A DNA stretch of 64,000 bases, from contig NW_024738608.1 of NCBI RefSeq assembly GCF_018991925.1, forward strand, positions 3,284,661 to 3,348,660. Direction: 5' to 3'. Made by a program: the position numbers and the translations under genes. Source of the DNA: Homarus americanus. Its lineage: Eukaryota; Arthropoda; Malacostraca; Decapoda; Nephropidae. A model generated the notes under the pieces. It was not told the DNA's origin and did not search any database. It saw nothing but the letters and a program-made list of their open reading frames with translations. Every line of letters starts with the position of its first letter. Within the stretch, counting starts at the first letter, position 1. Positions 23,010-33,563 of the stretch are shown in pieces.

Positions 23010-23492
23010 CTGCCCTCCTCCTTTCTCCCTCTCTTTTCCCTCCTCCCCCCCTCTCTTTTTCCCTCCTTCGCTCCTTCCTTTTCCCTCCCTCCCTTTCCCT
23101 CCTTCGCTCCCTTCCTTTTTCCTCCCCTCCCTTTCCTTCCTTCGCTCCCTCCTTTTTCCTCCTTCCTTTCTCCTTTTTCCCTCCTTCCTCCTCCTTTCCC
23201 TCCTTCCATCCCTTCCTTTTCCCTCCCTCCCTTTTCCCTCCTTCCACCTCCTTTTCCCTCCTTCCCTCCTCCCTTTCCCTCCTTCGCTCCTTCCTTTTTC
23301 CTCCCCTCCTTTCCTTTGTTTCCTCCCCTTTTCCCTCCTTCCTTTCTCCTTTTCCCTCCTTCCTCCTCCTTTTCCCTCCTTCCATCCTTCCTTTTCCTCC
23401 CCTCCCTTTTCCCTCCTTCACTCCCTCCCTTTTTCCCTCCTTCCCTCCCTCCCCTTTTCCCTCCTTCCCTTCCTTACCTTTTCCTCCGTCTT
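23010..23492. repeat. Polypyrimidine (TTTTCCCTCCTTC)n tract
   Basis: Around 480 bp of almost pure C/T, with CCTCCTTCGCTCC and TTTTCCCTCC phrases at 12-30-bp intervals. Confidence 0.9.
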
Positions 23493-23576
23493 GCCTTTAT
23501 TTGGTTATCATCTTTTATTCATTTTCTTTCCATCTCATTTTATCTTTGTTTTTCTTTTTCTTCCATTCTCTCTCTC

Positions 23577-23646
23577 TATGTATGTATGTATGTATGTATG
23601 TATGTATGTATGTATGTATGTATGTATATATGTATGTATGTATGTG
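23577..23646. repeat. (TATG)n microsatellite
   Basis: About 17 TATG tetranucleotides with one TATA interruption. Confidence 0.95.
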
Positions 23647-23833
23647 TTTTCTAGTATCTCCTCTTGTGTGTATGCGTGTGTGCGTTTTTCGCCTGCATAT
23701 GTACGTTTTTTGTGTGAGTGTGTGGAGGGAATGCAAGGGTAGATGGGGGAGGGGTGGAGGGAGGGGAGGCAGGGAGAGACACTGGCCCTCTGTGTAGTAA
23801 TGAGTTACCTGTGAGTGACTGTTGTACTGAGTG

Positions 23834-24150
23834 ATAGATAGATAGATAAGACATAACAGAAAGACGGACATGAAAATATAGACAGACAGACAGATTGACT
23901 TACAGAGATAGATAGATAGATTTAGATGGATAAATAGACAAACTCACAGAGACCCGACAGACATAAACGGACAGATAGACAGACACAGAGAGTATTGTGC
24001 CCCGGGTAAGACGCCGCCACCGGATCTTCCATAAACAACTAGGATGAAAATAGCACTTGTTGGCCCGTACCTCCCACACGCCTGCCTTCATGGCTACTAG
24101 CACCCTGGGTAACTACTACTACTACTACTACTACTACTACACACACACAA
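23834..24150. repeat. GATA, ACAG and ACT microsatellites in unassigned sequence
   Basis: GATA-type repeats at about 23834-23848 and 23906-23922, ACAG at about 23880-23892, and (CTA)n at about 24113-24140. Confidence 0.8.
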
Positions 24151-24289
24151 AAAATAGAATATGACTTTTACTGTGTATGAACCTCTGTCCTGTGTGGCAG
24201 TGAACAGTAACATCACCCCTCAGTGTCAAGACCTGACTGAATTACTCAATAGGCAAACTGTACTCCAAGCTTTACCAATAAATTTGTTA

Positions 24290-24785
24290 ACTGTAATCCC
24301 TTACCCCCTTCTCCACCCCATCTCTCTCTACTCCTCTCCATTTTCCACCCTATCTCCCCTTCTTCTCCTCCTCTCCCTTCTCCACCCCATTCACTGTCCT
24401 CCTCTTCCTCTCCCTTCCACTATCTTCCTCTTCCTCTCCCTTCTCCGCCCCATCCTCCTCCGTCTTTCTCTCCATTCTTCCCTCCAACCTCCTCCTTTCC
24501 TTCCTCCCCCTTCTTTCCCTTTTCCACCTCATCCACCCTCCTTACCGTCTCCTACCCATCCTCCTTTCCCTTCTCTCCTGCTTCTCTTCCATCCTATCTA
24601 CCGTCCTCCTCTTCTTCCTCTTTCTCTTCCTCCTCTCCTTCCCCCTCTCTTCCCAACCCCACTCCTCCTCTCCCCTCTCCACCCCTTTCTCTACCCCCTC
24701 CTCCTCCTCTCCCTTCCCAACCCCACTCCTCCTCTCCCTTCTCCTCTCCTTCCTCTACCCCCCCTCTCCTCCTCGCCGTAACAGC
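24290..24785. repeat. Polypyrimidine CTCC-rich tract
   Basis: C/T-rich with CCCTTCTCC and CTCCTCTCCC phrases. The 206-codon Leu/Pro/Ser frame over it is a composition artefact. Confidence 0.88.
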
Positions 24786-24904
24786 CAGCTTCAGGAGGTC
24801 GTCTTCCACACCTCCACTTGTCCCACTTATGGCCAAAGTCAGCCAAGCGACCACCAGTGATTGATAAACTTCTCTCCCACACCACCCGACCTGATGACCC
24901 GGGG

Positions 24905-25075
24905 AGTCTGTCTGTCTGTCTGTCTGCATGTCTTGTCTGTCTGTGTAAAGTTGATCCGGGAGGGTCTATCTGTCTGTCTCAAGTTGAACCAGAGAGTGTT
25001 TGAATGTCTGTCTGTGAAGTTGACCTGGGAATTGTCTGTCTGTCTCAAGTTGACCCGGGGAAAAGGGGTGTTAGG
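24905..25075. repeat. CTGTCTGTCT...AAGTTGACCCGGG degenerate repeat
   Basis: A composite of TGTC tetranucleotides plus AAGTTGA(A/T)CC(A/G)GG recurs about four times, every 45-60 bp. Confidence 0.75.
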
Positions 25076-25082
25076 AGTGTGT

Positions 25083-25084
<2 letters not shown>

Positions 25085-25122
<38 letters not shown>

Positions 25123-25480
25123 TAATAATAATAATAATAATTGACGGTTTATTGAAAGAGCATGGCAGGCAAAAGGCAGAAAATCTACATTTGCATAATT
25201 GGGGAACGGGTCACTTGATTGTGACAAATAATATACAAGCAACATAAGTGATGCAAATATGATATGTAATAACTAGATGGGGAGAAGGTCATACTACAGG
25301 GCATTTCAACATAGTGACAGTGCAAAGGTAAGATTGGCTGGGAGTGAACACACTGGTTGACTACGAGTTGTTGATAATTTTTACAATGGTTGGGACTGGG
25401 CTGTTCTTATAGGGATCAGTACGTGCTCGTGTGTGAAGGGACTGACGGAGACAAATACCTGTACGCTTCATACAGGGTGT
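25085..25480 (-). mobile_element. Element X-related 3' end, diverged
   Basis: A TAA tract (25085-25140) is followed by GACGGTTTATTGAAAGAGCA, then GCAGAAAATCTACATTTGCA. Near 25370 there is GTTGTTGATAATTTTTACAA, then TGGGCTGTTCTTATAGGGAT. These align in order with the element X 3' UTR and C-terminus at 18.1 kb and 44.8 kb (minus strand), with many differences. It is probably a related subfamily, with no intact frame. Confidence 0.65.
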
Positions 25481-25490
25481 AACAGCACCG

Positions 25491-25564
25491 GGTGTCTCAA
25501 AAAATGTATACAAACTTCCCCTGAGGTTTTCAGTAGGTAGAGTGTATACATGTTTTGAGACACC
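25491..25564. mobile_element. 74-bp foldback, possible short MITE
   Basis: The left arm 25491-25512 begins GGTGTCTCAAAAAATG. The right arm 25543-25564 is its reverse complement over 22 bp with one mismatch. The 30-bp loop is unrelated. An additional CAGGGTGT lies just outside on both sides (25473 and, inverted, 25561-25568). Such ends are typical of short DNA-transposon derivatives, but no target duplication is clear. Confidence 0.55.
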
Positions 25565-25580
25565 CTGTAGTAATAGTGTG

Positions 25581-26020
25581 GAGCGTCAGGGAGGTAATTA
25601 GCTGAACCTGGTAGAGGAAGCCCAGTTATTTAGTTGTTTATGATGTGTGGTTGGCGTTGACACATCGCCTCCGGGGCAAGGAAGTGTCATAGTAATATTA
25701 TTTTTAGGGTTGAAAATCTGTACATTAGGTCCTTGTTGGTGAGACTTATGTAGAGTTTTACCATTGTGGTATACGCAAAGGGGAAGAAAGTGTCATTCCT
25801 CAACGCTAGTATGGTCGAAAGTGCTCCAGAAATGGCCAGATAATGTTATTCCTCGCTTCTGGTATGGTTGAATATGTCTCTACGGTCGAAAATCCCTCAA
25901 AATAGCCCGTTTAGATGGTGTTTTTGTCCAGAGGGAAGGGGGGGGGGGTGGCAGGAAACATTGACAGATTTCTATCGTCACGTCTTAGTGTTGTGGTCAC
26001 ACCGCACACGACGGCTGTGG
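25581..26020. other. Unassigned sequence
   Basis: Weakly repeated phrases (AGTGTCAT / TATGGTTGAA / GGTCGAAAAT) at 25690-25900 hint at an old duplication. No coding signature. Confidence 0.4.
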
Positions 26021-26166
26021 CGAGTTCCTCCACTACCACCACTTCAACTACCACCACTACTACAACTACCACCACCACTTCAACTACCACCACTACTACA
26101 ACTACCACCACTACTACAACTACCACCACTACTACAACTACCACCACCACTTCTTTTCTTTTTTTC

Positions 26167-26243
<77 letters not shown>
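26021..26243. repeat. (ACTACCACC)n, then (TG)n microsatellite
   Basis: ACTACCACCACTACTACA trinucleotide-type array to about 26152, then TG repeats at about 26169-26243. Confidence 0.93.
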
Positions 26244-26247
<4 letters not shown>

Positions 26248-26279
26248 AGCCTCCAACCTCTTCTTATAGCCATACCTTA

Positions 26280-26625
26280 TCCACCATTTTATTGCCTACG
26301 ACCACCACTACCATCAACACCACCACTTCTACCACCAACCACCCACCCAACTCCACCCAACCCAACCCAACCCAACCAACTCCTCAGCTTCAGGTCGTGG
26401 CGGATGTATGATGATTATGGTTCACCTTTAATGCTCCCTCTTATCTTGTCACCCTCACTTTCACCCCTCCCCCCATAATCAATCACCTTTGGCTGGGGAG
26501 GGGGCATCACAACACATTACAAATATATTTAGCATTAATCTTTTGTCTTGTCCAATTTTTCAGGTTCGTACACTAATTAATTTTATTTGTCTGCAGGTGA
26601 GTGTGGACGCAGGGATCATAACAGG
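26280..26625. other. Unassigned sequence
   Basis: CCACCA and CCCAA short repeats at 26300-26385, otherwise no feature. Confidence 0.4.
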
Positions 26626-26832
26626 TGTACAGGTGTGTGCGTGTGTGTGCACCTGTTTACACCTGTGTCTGGGAGGCCTGTTTACACCTGTGTCTAGCAG
26701 GTAAGTGTTATTATAGAAAGCTTGTGATGCACCTGTCTACACCTGTTTCTGGGAGGTCTGTTTACACCTGTTTCTGGGAGGTCTGTTTGCACCTGTTTCT
26801 GGGAGGTCTATCTACAGCTGTGTCCTGAAGGT
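26626..26832. repeat. ~27-bp degenerate repeat ACACCTGTTTCTGGGAGGTC
   Basis: About seven units of TTTACACCTGTTTCTGGGAG. Each contains a CACCTG E-box. An interrupted unit near 26700 contains CAGGTAAGTG. Confidence 0.8.
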
Positions 26833-27515
26833 AGGTGTTGGTGAGACTGTACGTGTCACCCTTAGCACCTGCTCACACCTGTTGTACTGCGGTGTACAGG
26901 TAAGCTCTTAATAATGTCATTGTATACCTGGGGATGTATTGGAAGCGAAAAATAAATTTGTGAATTTTTGTGATTGGTTATTATGATGTTTGTTTTGATG
27001 TGTTCTTATTGGTTGGGGATTATACATGAAGAACTAAAAGAGGTTTTGATTGGGGGAATATTTTTGCTTTTTCTTCAGTATTTACTTTCGTGATGGAGAG
27101 GTCTTTTTTTTTTTACTGTTTCATGGGACCACTTTCCTGCATGGTGGAAAACTCTCTCTCTCTCTCTCTCTGTTAATATATATTCACAATGATCAAAATT
27201 AATCACAAAACAATACACAAAATCAAAATATTCCCTTGAAGGTCAGAGGTTACAGCTTAGGTCACAGAACTTAACCTCGGCCACTAACAAGGTGTGTGTG
27301 TGTGTGTTCAGGGTTCACACATTGTACACACCGGTTGACACCACACACAGAGGGCGACTTCTCTCGTGTCCGGTGGAGGTAAGACTTAAAGATGATGAGT
27401 CTGTTGTCGCTTGTGAGGTCAGAGGTTAACAAGGAAGTGACCCCACATAGGTAAATGAGCACCTGAATATAAGCCACCCCAGGGTATTTCACCTAACGAT
27501 ATACTTGTGGGAGTT
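26833..27515. other. Unassigned AT-rich sequence
   Basis: Contains a short CT tract (27151-27170) and a GT tract (27293-27308). No gene supported. Confidence 0.4.
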
Positions 27516-27716
27516 AGGTTCGGTTAGGTTCGGTCATTTTAGGTTAGGTTAGGTCAGGTTAGGTTAGGTTAGGTTTGGTTAGGATAGGTCAGGTCAGGTT
27601 AGGTTTGGTTAGGTTAGGTCAGGTTAGGTTAGGTCAGGTTAGGTTAGGTTAGGTTTGGTTAGGTAAGGTCAGGTCAGGTTAGGTTAGGTTAGGTTAGGTT
27701 TGCTTTAGATTAGTTT
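27516..27716 (+). repeat. Degenerate interstitial telomere-like (TTAGG)n
   Basis: About 40 TTAGG-related pentamers, with interspersed GTCAGG, TTTGG and GATAGG variants. TTAGG is the usual arthropod telomere repeat. The degeneracy and internal position point to an old interstitial tract. Confidence 0.88.
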
Positions 27717-28084
27717 AGCGATATGATAGAATAGATTAACGTTAGGTTAGATTTACCTCGGGGACCAACACCCGAATTTATCGGAAACAGTGATGACGCG
27801 CTGTAAAGGGTTGGCCCATATCTACACACATCTATGGACACGATCTATAGGGACAACTTTGGTAACAAGCTGCAGGTAACTTTGAGAAGCCCCTTAGTAT
27901 CATGACCCTCCCGGGGAGAAGGACCCCGCACGGGCGACTAATGACTTGAGTGTTGTTACTTCCAAACAGGTCACATCTCCTGTTTGCTGCCAAGTATGTG
28001 TAATAAATTAGTTCCTGTTGTTTCTACAGCCACAGTTCATATTTGGGGAAATAAATCACAAAAAAATAATGTATAATCACAAAC
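27717..28084. other. Unassigned sequence
   Basis: No repeat or coding signal recognised. Confidence 0.4.
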
Positions 28085-30070
28085 TTTTTATTCAAATTAA
28101 GGGCAGTTTGGTCAACACAATATTAGTTCACCAGTTGCGACTATAAAGCATGATAAATCTCCCAAGTTACATGCATGATTTAGACCAGGTCATGATAGAA
28201 GCCAGAAACAAAGTGCGACTAAAGGCTAAACAAAAAATAATAGTGCGCCTTGTTTTACTGGTAGACGACAGAAGACTTGTAGCAAACTGTTCACCATCAT
28301 GAACCAATACCGCGTTTCTCTGTGACATCATTTAGCTTGTCGGCTACAACGCTAATTATCACCCTGTCACTGGCAACACATTGTACATGGCTGCACTTCG
28401 CTGACCCCCCCAGCAGCAGCAATCGATGTAACAGGGATCCCTTTCCTAGTGCATGAGGAATTTCTGTTGCAACCCTTTGAGCAACCGCATGATAATATGG
28501 TCTTTGTCATCCGTTGCGGCCAGGTTGGTTGTGTTGATGGTACAGCCACCAGGTTGCCATCAACTGATACCCATCCATAGTCCTCGTATGACCCCAGATC
28601 TGGCTTGGCAATGTGTGCAGTCTTATCGAGCGGCGTAGCAAATGCAGACCGTTTGACATAAAGCACAAAGGTATCGTCTCTCTGAGGCAGAAGCTTGAGG
28701 GTGCCTGGATTTGTTGTTCAAGAATTTGTGCACTCGGAGCTTCTCCAGATCTGACCCTTCAAAGTCACCATCCTTCTTGGTGTAGGCAGCCACCAGCATA
28801 TCTCTGGCCTGATTGATGACCTCTCTTGTGAGTGGATATGGTGGACCTGCGTCTGGATCGTCATAGTCCTCCAATGCAGAAATGTCCACTTCTTTGCTTC
28901 GGCTGATCCACATCTTCTTGCCCGTGAAATATGTTAAGCTTGTTGTATCCCGTCCACTTAAACTGTAGATGAATGGCAATGCTCGGCTCTGTGTGGGACC
29001 AACAGCTGATGCCATCTTATGAATGGGCAGATAATTGGCACGAGCAGTCCGCACCCACATCTCAGGCAGGACCTTCAACAGAGTTGCATCTTTCTGGCTG
29101 CCTCACGCAAGGTTTCTTGTTTTTTATCCACATTTGCTTGTGCTTCTAGTAGCCTCAATTTCTCGAGGGCGCCACCAAGGGGAATGGATGAAGCACAGAT
29201 GGAGCCTAACCCACCACTCTGGTTGAGAACGGAGATGCGCTCACCACATCTTTGCTTCAATTTCCACTTCATAGTGATTGACCCGGTATGCGTCTGCAGT
29301 TATCAGACTTTGATGTCGAAGATTTTCTGTACTGATCTCGTAGGGAACTGACGAGGAAACTACGTCTTTCCTGGGAAAGTGGAACCTCGAGTTGTTCCAC
29401 CAGACGAACAAAGCAACAAAGGCAACATCATAGAGATTCTTACGTCCCGATCTCCCAGAGGATACCCGTGTGGCTTTGAAGGCATTCATGGACGGAACAT
29501 GATAGCAGATATCATTGGCAACTATATCATGCCCTTGCCCAATCAGTCGTTGCAGTATATCTTGTCTAACCAACTTTTTCGCCTTTTCAATGCTTGCTTC
29601 CTGGCTGCTTTTGGTAGACACCTTGCAGGTGGGCTCCCCGCCCTTGGACCACTCTGGGAAGTGCGCTGCTTGAGGCTTGGTCAGCAGTGTCTAGTGTTCT
29701 CTCTCCAAGTCACCTTTTTTCTGCCAGTTTATTGCTCTTTTCATTGAGGTAGAGGTTCCTGCATTTCCCATGCCATTTGGTGGATTTGTCTGTGACCCAC
29801 GTGACGTTGCCTATGTCATCTTGTAGCTTTCTTGAAGTCTCATACTACCGAACAGTCATGGCAGGCAGCTACCAAACAGGGAGGCACTACCGCCTGGGAA
29901 GATATTGGAAGCATATTGTGTTGTCTAATGGTAGACCCTGCTGCCATATGGCTTCACGAATATTGTGACCAAGTCCCAGGTTGCTGATCTGACTTTCTGC
30001 CTCATTAACACACAATTGCAGGATCTCAATTGTTTCTCTTACTATTGACAACACAACACACTATACATAT
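28085..30070 (-). pseudogene. Family K: decayed repeated protein gene, function unknown
   Basis: Minus-strand frames read in order. 30070-29862 gives a VNEAESQISNL segment. 29850-29750 gives NVTWVTDKSTKWHGKCRNLY. 29621-29241 includes DILQRLIGQGHDIVANDICY. 29078-28623 includes ARANYLPIHKMASAV, LPFIYSLSGRDTTSLTYFTG and DLEKLRVHKFLNN. 28666-28367 includes KTAHIAKPDLGSYEDYGW and then a Cys-rich CGCSKGCNRNSSC. At least four frameshifts or stops separate the pieces. The reverse-strand AATAAA near 28087 would fit a 3' end. I know this kind of protein only as an uncharacterised, multicopy family in invertebrate genomes. The SGRDTTS motif and Cys cluster suggest nuclease-like and metal-binding parts, but this is inference. 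Confidence 0.6.
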
Positions 30071-30138
30071 AGCGTTTCTCACTATTGATTATTGTTTTTC
30101 TTTTCTTTATTATCATTGTTACAGTGTTATTATTATTA

Positions 30139-30283
30139 TTATTATTATTTTATTTTACTTTTTATTATAAATTTTATTTACTATGAATTACTATTAGTAT
30201 TATATTTTCGCCCCCCAGGCCCCGATGTGGGTCAGTGACCTGTGCCCGGGTGGGCTGATCCACATAAAAAAAAAAAAAAAGGT
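30139..30283. repeat. (TTA)n and poly(A)
   Basis: A short TTA tract near 30128-30150 and an A run at about 30266-30281. Confidence 0.8.
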
Positions 30284-30896
30284 AACTTCAGACGACCCTT
30301 CTCTGAATGTGCCCTTTTCTTTGGTCGCTCCAGTGACATGACTCCTTCAACCACTCTCTTCCCTGTCTGGCAAGTCATCTTGACTCACACCTGCAGTAAC
30401 AAACACCAGTTGTTAGTAGTTAGGAACCACCACCACCCATCACAGACAAGCAATATTCCCTAATACTACATAATTATAGTGCCTCCACCTACCTCCCGGC
30501 CTCCACCTACCTCCCGGCCTCCACCCACCTCCCGGCCTCCACCTACCAGCCTGCAGGTTCAGTACATTTGCTATAATAAAGAGCCCTAACAGCATCCAGT
30601 ATGTACCGTCATCATCAAACAGTGAACACAGCCCATATGAGATGTTTTTTGTGCTGCTAAAGTTAGTTCCTGAATGGTTATATATAAATAGGTCATAATC
30701 GCCAATCCCCGGTGCGGGCGCCGGGAGAGTCATAACACTCCGGGGCTTCTCAAAAGTTTCCTGCAGCTTCTCAACAAGGTGTCCCTGTTGGCAGTGTTCT
30801 GAGACATATACTGTGTACTTATGATTCAGGTGGCAAACCTTTTACAACACGCCATCACTGTCAAACCCACCTGGCCCCCTGGGTAATTAGCGTTGG
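30284..30896. other. Unassigned sequence with four 18-bp repeats
   Basis: GCCTCCACCTACCTCCCG is repeated about four times at 30480-30545. The rest is unassigned. Confidence 0.6.
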
Positions 30897-30981
30897 GTAG
30901 ACTAGCGTTAGGTTAGGTTAGGTTAGGTTAGGTTAGGTTAGGTTAGGTTAGGTTAGGTTAGGTTAGGTTAGGTTAGGTTAG
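30897..30981 (+). repeat. Interstitial telomere-like (TTAGG)n
   Basis: About 16 perfect TTAGG units on the plus strand. Confidence 0.95.
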
Positions 30982-31091
30982 AGTGGTTAAACTTAAAGGT
31001 TTAAATAAGCTCAGTGTGGAGCGCCAGTCACCTTGTCATTAAAAAACACCAAGTTACGATGTTTACTATTTTTAGAAAGTTTAGTTAATGT

Positions 31092-31262
31092 GTTAAGACT
31101 GACTTACATACTGTGTGCGTAAGTTGAGGATGTGAACTAGTATGTGTGTTAAGACTGACTTACATACTGTGTGCGTAAGTTGAGGATGTGAACTAGTATG
31201 TGTGTTAAGACTGACTTACATACTGTGTGCGTAAGTTGAGGATGTGAACTAGTATGTGTGGA
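31092..31262. repeat. 56-bp tandem repeat, three units
   Basis: The unit starts GTTAAGACTGACTTACATAC and ends near GTGAACTAGTATGTGT. Three nearly identical copies lie between two oppositely oriented telomere-like tracts. Confidence 0.95.
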
Positions 31263-31539
31263 TATTTGTACTGGTTGTCTTAGCACTTTACTGCCTCTCT
31301 CTACACTTGTCTTGTACTGTTCTCACAATTATTTCTCACAATCTCTCCAACTATTTCCTGCACCTTTGTGGTCGCTCAACCCTCAGATCCACGACACACA
31401 ATTGGATTAAAGTGGAGATAACGAGTCGGTAATGAGATAAGGAGGTGAAATGATACTTAAAAAACCTCACATTAACTTTGATGAAAATTTATAGACGGTG
31501 AAAATTATGATCACGTGATGACGACTGATGACGGACCAC
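31263..31539. other. Unassigned sequence
   Basis: Nothing recognised. Confidence 0.4.
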
Positions 31540-31663
31540 CTAACCTAACCTAACCTAACCTAACCTTACCTAACCTAACCTAACCTAACCTAACCTAACC
31601 TAACCTAACCTAACCTAACCTAACCTAACCTAACCTAACCTAACCTAACCTAACCTAACCCTC
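31540..31663 (-). repeat. Interstitial telomere-like (CCTAA)n
   Basis: About 24 CCTAA units on the plus strand, with one ACCTT variant. The orientation is opposite to the tract at 30897-30981. Confidence 0.95.
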
Positions 31664-31975
31664 TCCCCGTAGCATTAAGGTGTTCAATTATCAGGTGAAA
31701 TAAGCTGGGGTGTCTAATCTTCAGGTGAACCCAAAACTTGCATTAACTCATCACATTAGTTTGTTGACAAGAACATGAACACTTCCTGTACGTAGTTATG
31801 GTGGCGGGTTATCAAAAGGTCGTACAGTAAATTGTTCACGTAATTAGGTTATGAGAACTTGTTTAACTGACTAGCTTAGTCGAGAACAGCACTGGGACTC
31901 AACCTTAACTACTTACCTGTAAGTTCACTTAGCACCAGTTAAGAGGAAAAATGTAATAAAAGGCTTTTTGTATGC
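31664..31975. other. Unassigned sequence
   Basis: No recognised feature. Confidence 0.4.
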
Positions 31976-31978
31976 CGA

Positions 31979-32030
31979 CACATACATACATACATACATA
32001 CATACATACATACATACATACATACATACA
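31979..32030. repeat. (CATA)n microsatellite
   Basis: About 12 CATA tetranucleotides. Confidence 0.95.
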
Positions 32031-32159
32031 ACACGTAGAGGACTTTTCACTAGTGCGTGTTCAGGGGCTTGTCAGGTTTTATGCAGTGTGGCTGCGCTGT
32101 GTTTGTTTACATTCCAATGTATTGATTTGTGGAATGTTTATATGACTAGTGAAGGGGAA

Positions 32160-32325
32160 TGTACACTCAAAGACAGAAGTCGTGTCGCGGTTTTGTCCGA
32201 AGATTAAATATAACTCGTGAAACATTATGAGAGCCCTACCACAAGGCAGAGCGGACCAAAAGTTTAGCCCTTCGGTACATGTTTTCATCAAATTTCACGA
32301 CACGACTTTTGTCTGCCGTTGTACA
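32160..32325. mobile_element. 166-bp MITE, copy 1
   Basis: It starts TGTACACTCAAAGACAGAAG and ends with the inverse of TGTACAACGGCAGACAAAAG. The ~29-bp imperfect terminal inverted repeats share a GACAAAAGTCGTGTCG core. A second copy at 50991-51156 has the same 166-bp length and almost the same sequence with different flanks, which fixes the ends. TA at both ends (TG-TA...TA-CA) would fit Tc1/mariner-type insertion. Noncoding. Confidence 0.85.
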
Positions 32326-32339
32326 TGCAGGCACCCACA

Positions 32340-32695
32340 CCATACATAATAATAATGGTTGCCCCTCGTGCATGTAACGAGGATGGCCGGCCCAAGGCCA
32401 CCTAGGCGTTAATTTGTTTAAAGTGTAGAAGCTGTCGCCAACACAACAACCACACCCTAAGTTAACGAGTTGCATGACCCAGTGTCTAGGAATAGTCCGA
32501 GAAGACCGGACAACTCGCCAACTGCACTGGCTAACCATTACCCCGGAACAGGAGCCGCAAATCAATTAACATCCAGGTCCTCAATTACTGCTGGGTAGAC
32601 AGAGGCAAATGGCGTAAAGAAACTTGCCCATAGTTTCACCCTGCCCGAGGATCGAACCCTGGTCCGCTGGCTTGCGAGCATACTGACCATCACAC
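32340..32695 (-). mobile_element. tRNA-derived SINE (probable)
   Basis: On the minus strand the head contains TGGTCAGTATGCTCGC, which is A-box-like. About 33 bp later comes GGTTCGATCC (plus-strand 32646-32660), matching the pol III B-box consensus. A ~290-bp non-tRNA body follows and ends near a short ATTATTATT tail at about 32346. No tRNA cloverleaf is complete, and no second copy is in this window. A pol III SINE is the simplest reading. Confidence 0.6.
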
Positions 32696-32724
32696 ACACA
32701 CACGGCGAATCCTTTCAACTCGAC

Positions 32725-32833
32725 AATGTTACCAGATGAAAATTCCCCTCTCTGTGCTTTTAGACTTTAATAACCAGTGTTGCCAGATTAAAATCCTTGC
32801 TTTGTGCACACCAATATTCCCAGATTATAGAAA

Positions 32834-32895
<62 letters not shown>

Positions 32896-33130
32896 ATATT
32901 TTTACAAATCAGTGTTCCCAGATAGCGGACTTCCTTAAATTGGCCATATTTTCAGATTGTAAGTCTCAGTGTTGCCACATTTAAAGAATAATCACTGAAT
33001 CAGTTTTTAAGGTCATTGTTCTCAAATTAGAAAAATATCTCTCACACGTTTGATTTTTGATATTGTAAACCAGTGTTGCCAGGTGATGTAAAACCTTCAC
33101 TCACTCGTTCGGTTTTACAATGTTACCAGA
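32725..33130. repeat. Degenerate ~50-bp repeat CAGTGTTGCCAGATTAAAAT
   Basis: A CAGTGTTGCCAGA-like phrase recurs near 32727, 32775, 32811, 32911, 32969, 33072 and 33117, each followed by AT-rich sequence. A CA microsatellite (32836-32893) has expanded inside it. This is an old, decayed array. Confidence 0.6.
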
Positions 33131-33151
33131 GAGCCGGGAAAATCTCGTTAT

Positions 33152-33223
33152 GCGCACACACACACACACACACACACACACGATAGCAAACGGAATACAA
33201 AATAGGGATTAATGCTTAATAAA

Positions 33224-33272
<49 letters not shown>

Positions 33273-33531
33273 GCCTCCGTGCGTGTGCGTATATGTGTGT
33301 GTTGGAGGATCTGTGCGTGCGTGTGTGTATATGTGTGTGTGCGGCCATTGTGCGTGCGTGTGTGTATATGTGTGTGTGGGGGGGATCTGTGCATGCGTGT
33401 GTATATGTGTGCGTGTCCTCTGTACGTGCGTGTGTGTATGTGTGTGTGGCCTCTGTGCGTGTATAAATATATATGTGTGTGTGAGTGGGGGATCTGTGTG
33501 TGCGTGAGTGCATTTGTGGGTGTGTGGCCTC

Positions 33532-33563
<32 letters not shown>
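33152..33563. repeat. CA and GT microsatellites with GTGCGTGCGTGTGTGTATAT repeats
   Basis: CA at about 33154-33181 and GT at 33226-33271. Then about seven 35-45-bp composite units of GTGTGTATATGTGTGTG plus a CTCTGTGCGTG-like spacer extend to 33563. Confidence 0.88.

Noticed and set aside
21524..23209. 561-codon minus-strand Pro/Leu/His frame
   Set aside because: A translation of the GGCCAGGTGGTGG array and the adjoining pyrimidine tract, with unit-length variation inconsistent with a protein repeat.
31540..31663. True chromosome end from CCTAA repeats
   Set aside because: Only ~125 bp and flanked by unique sequence on both sides, so it is interstitial.
32630..32695. Functional tRNA gene
   Set aside because: B box is good, but acceptor and anticodon stems cannot be drawn, so a tRNA-derived SINE is more likely.
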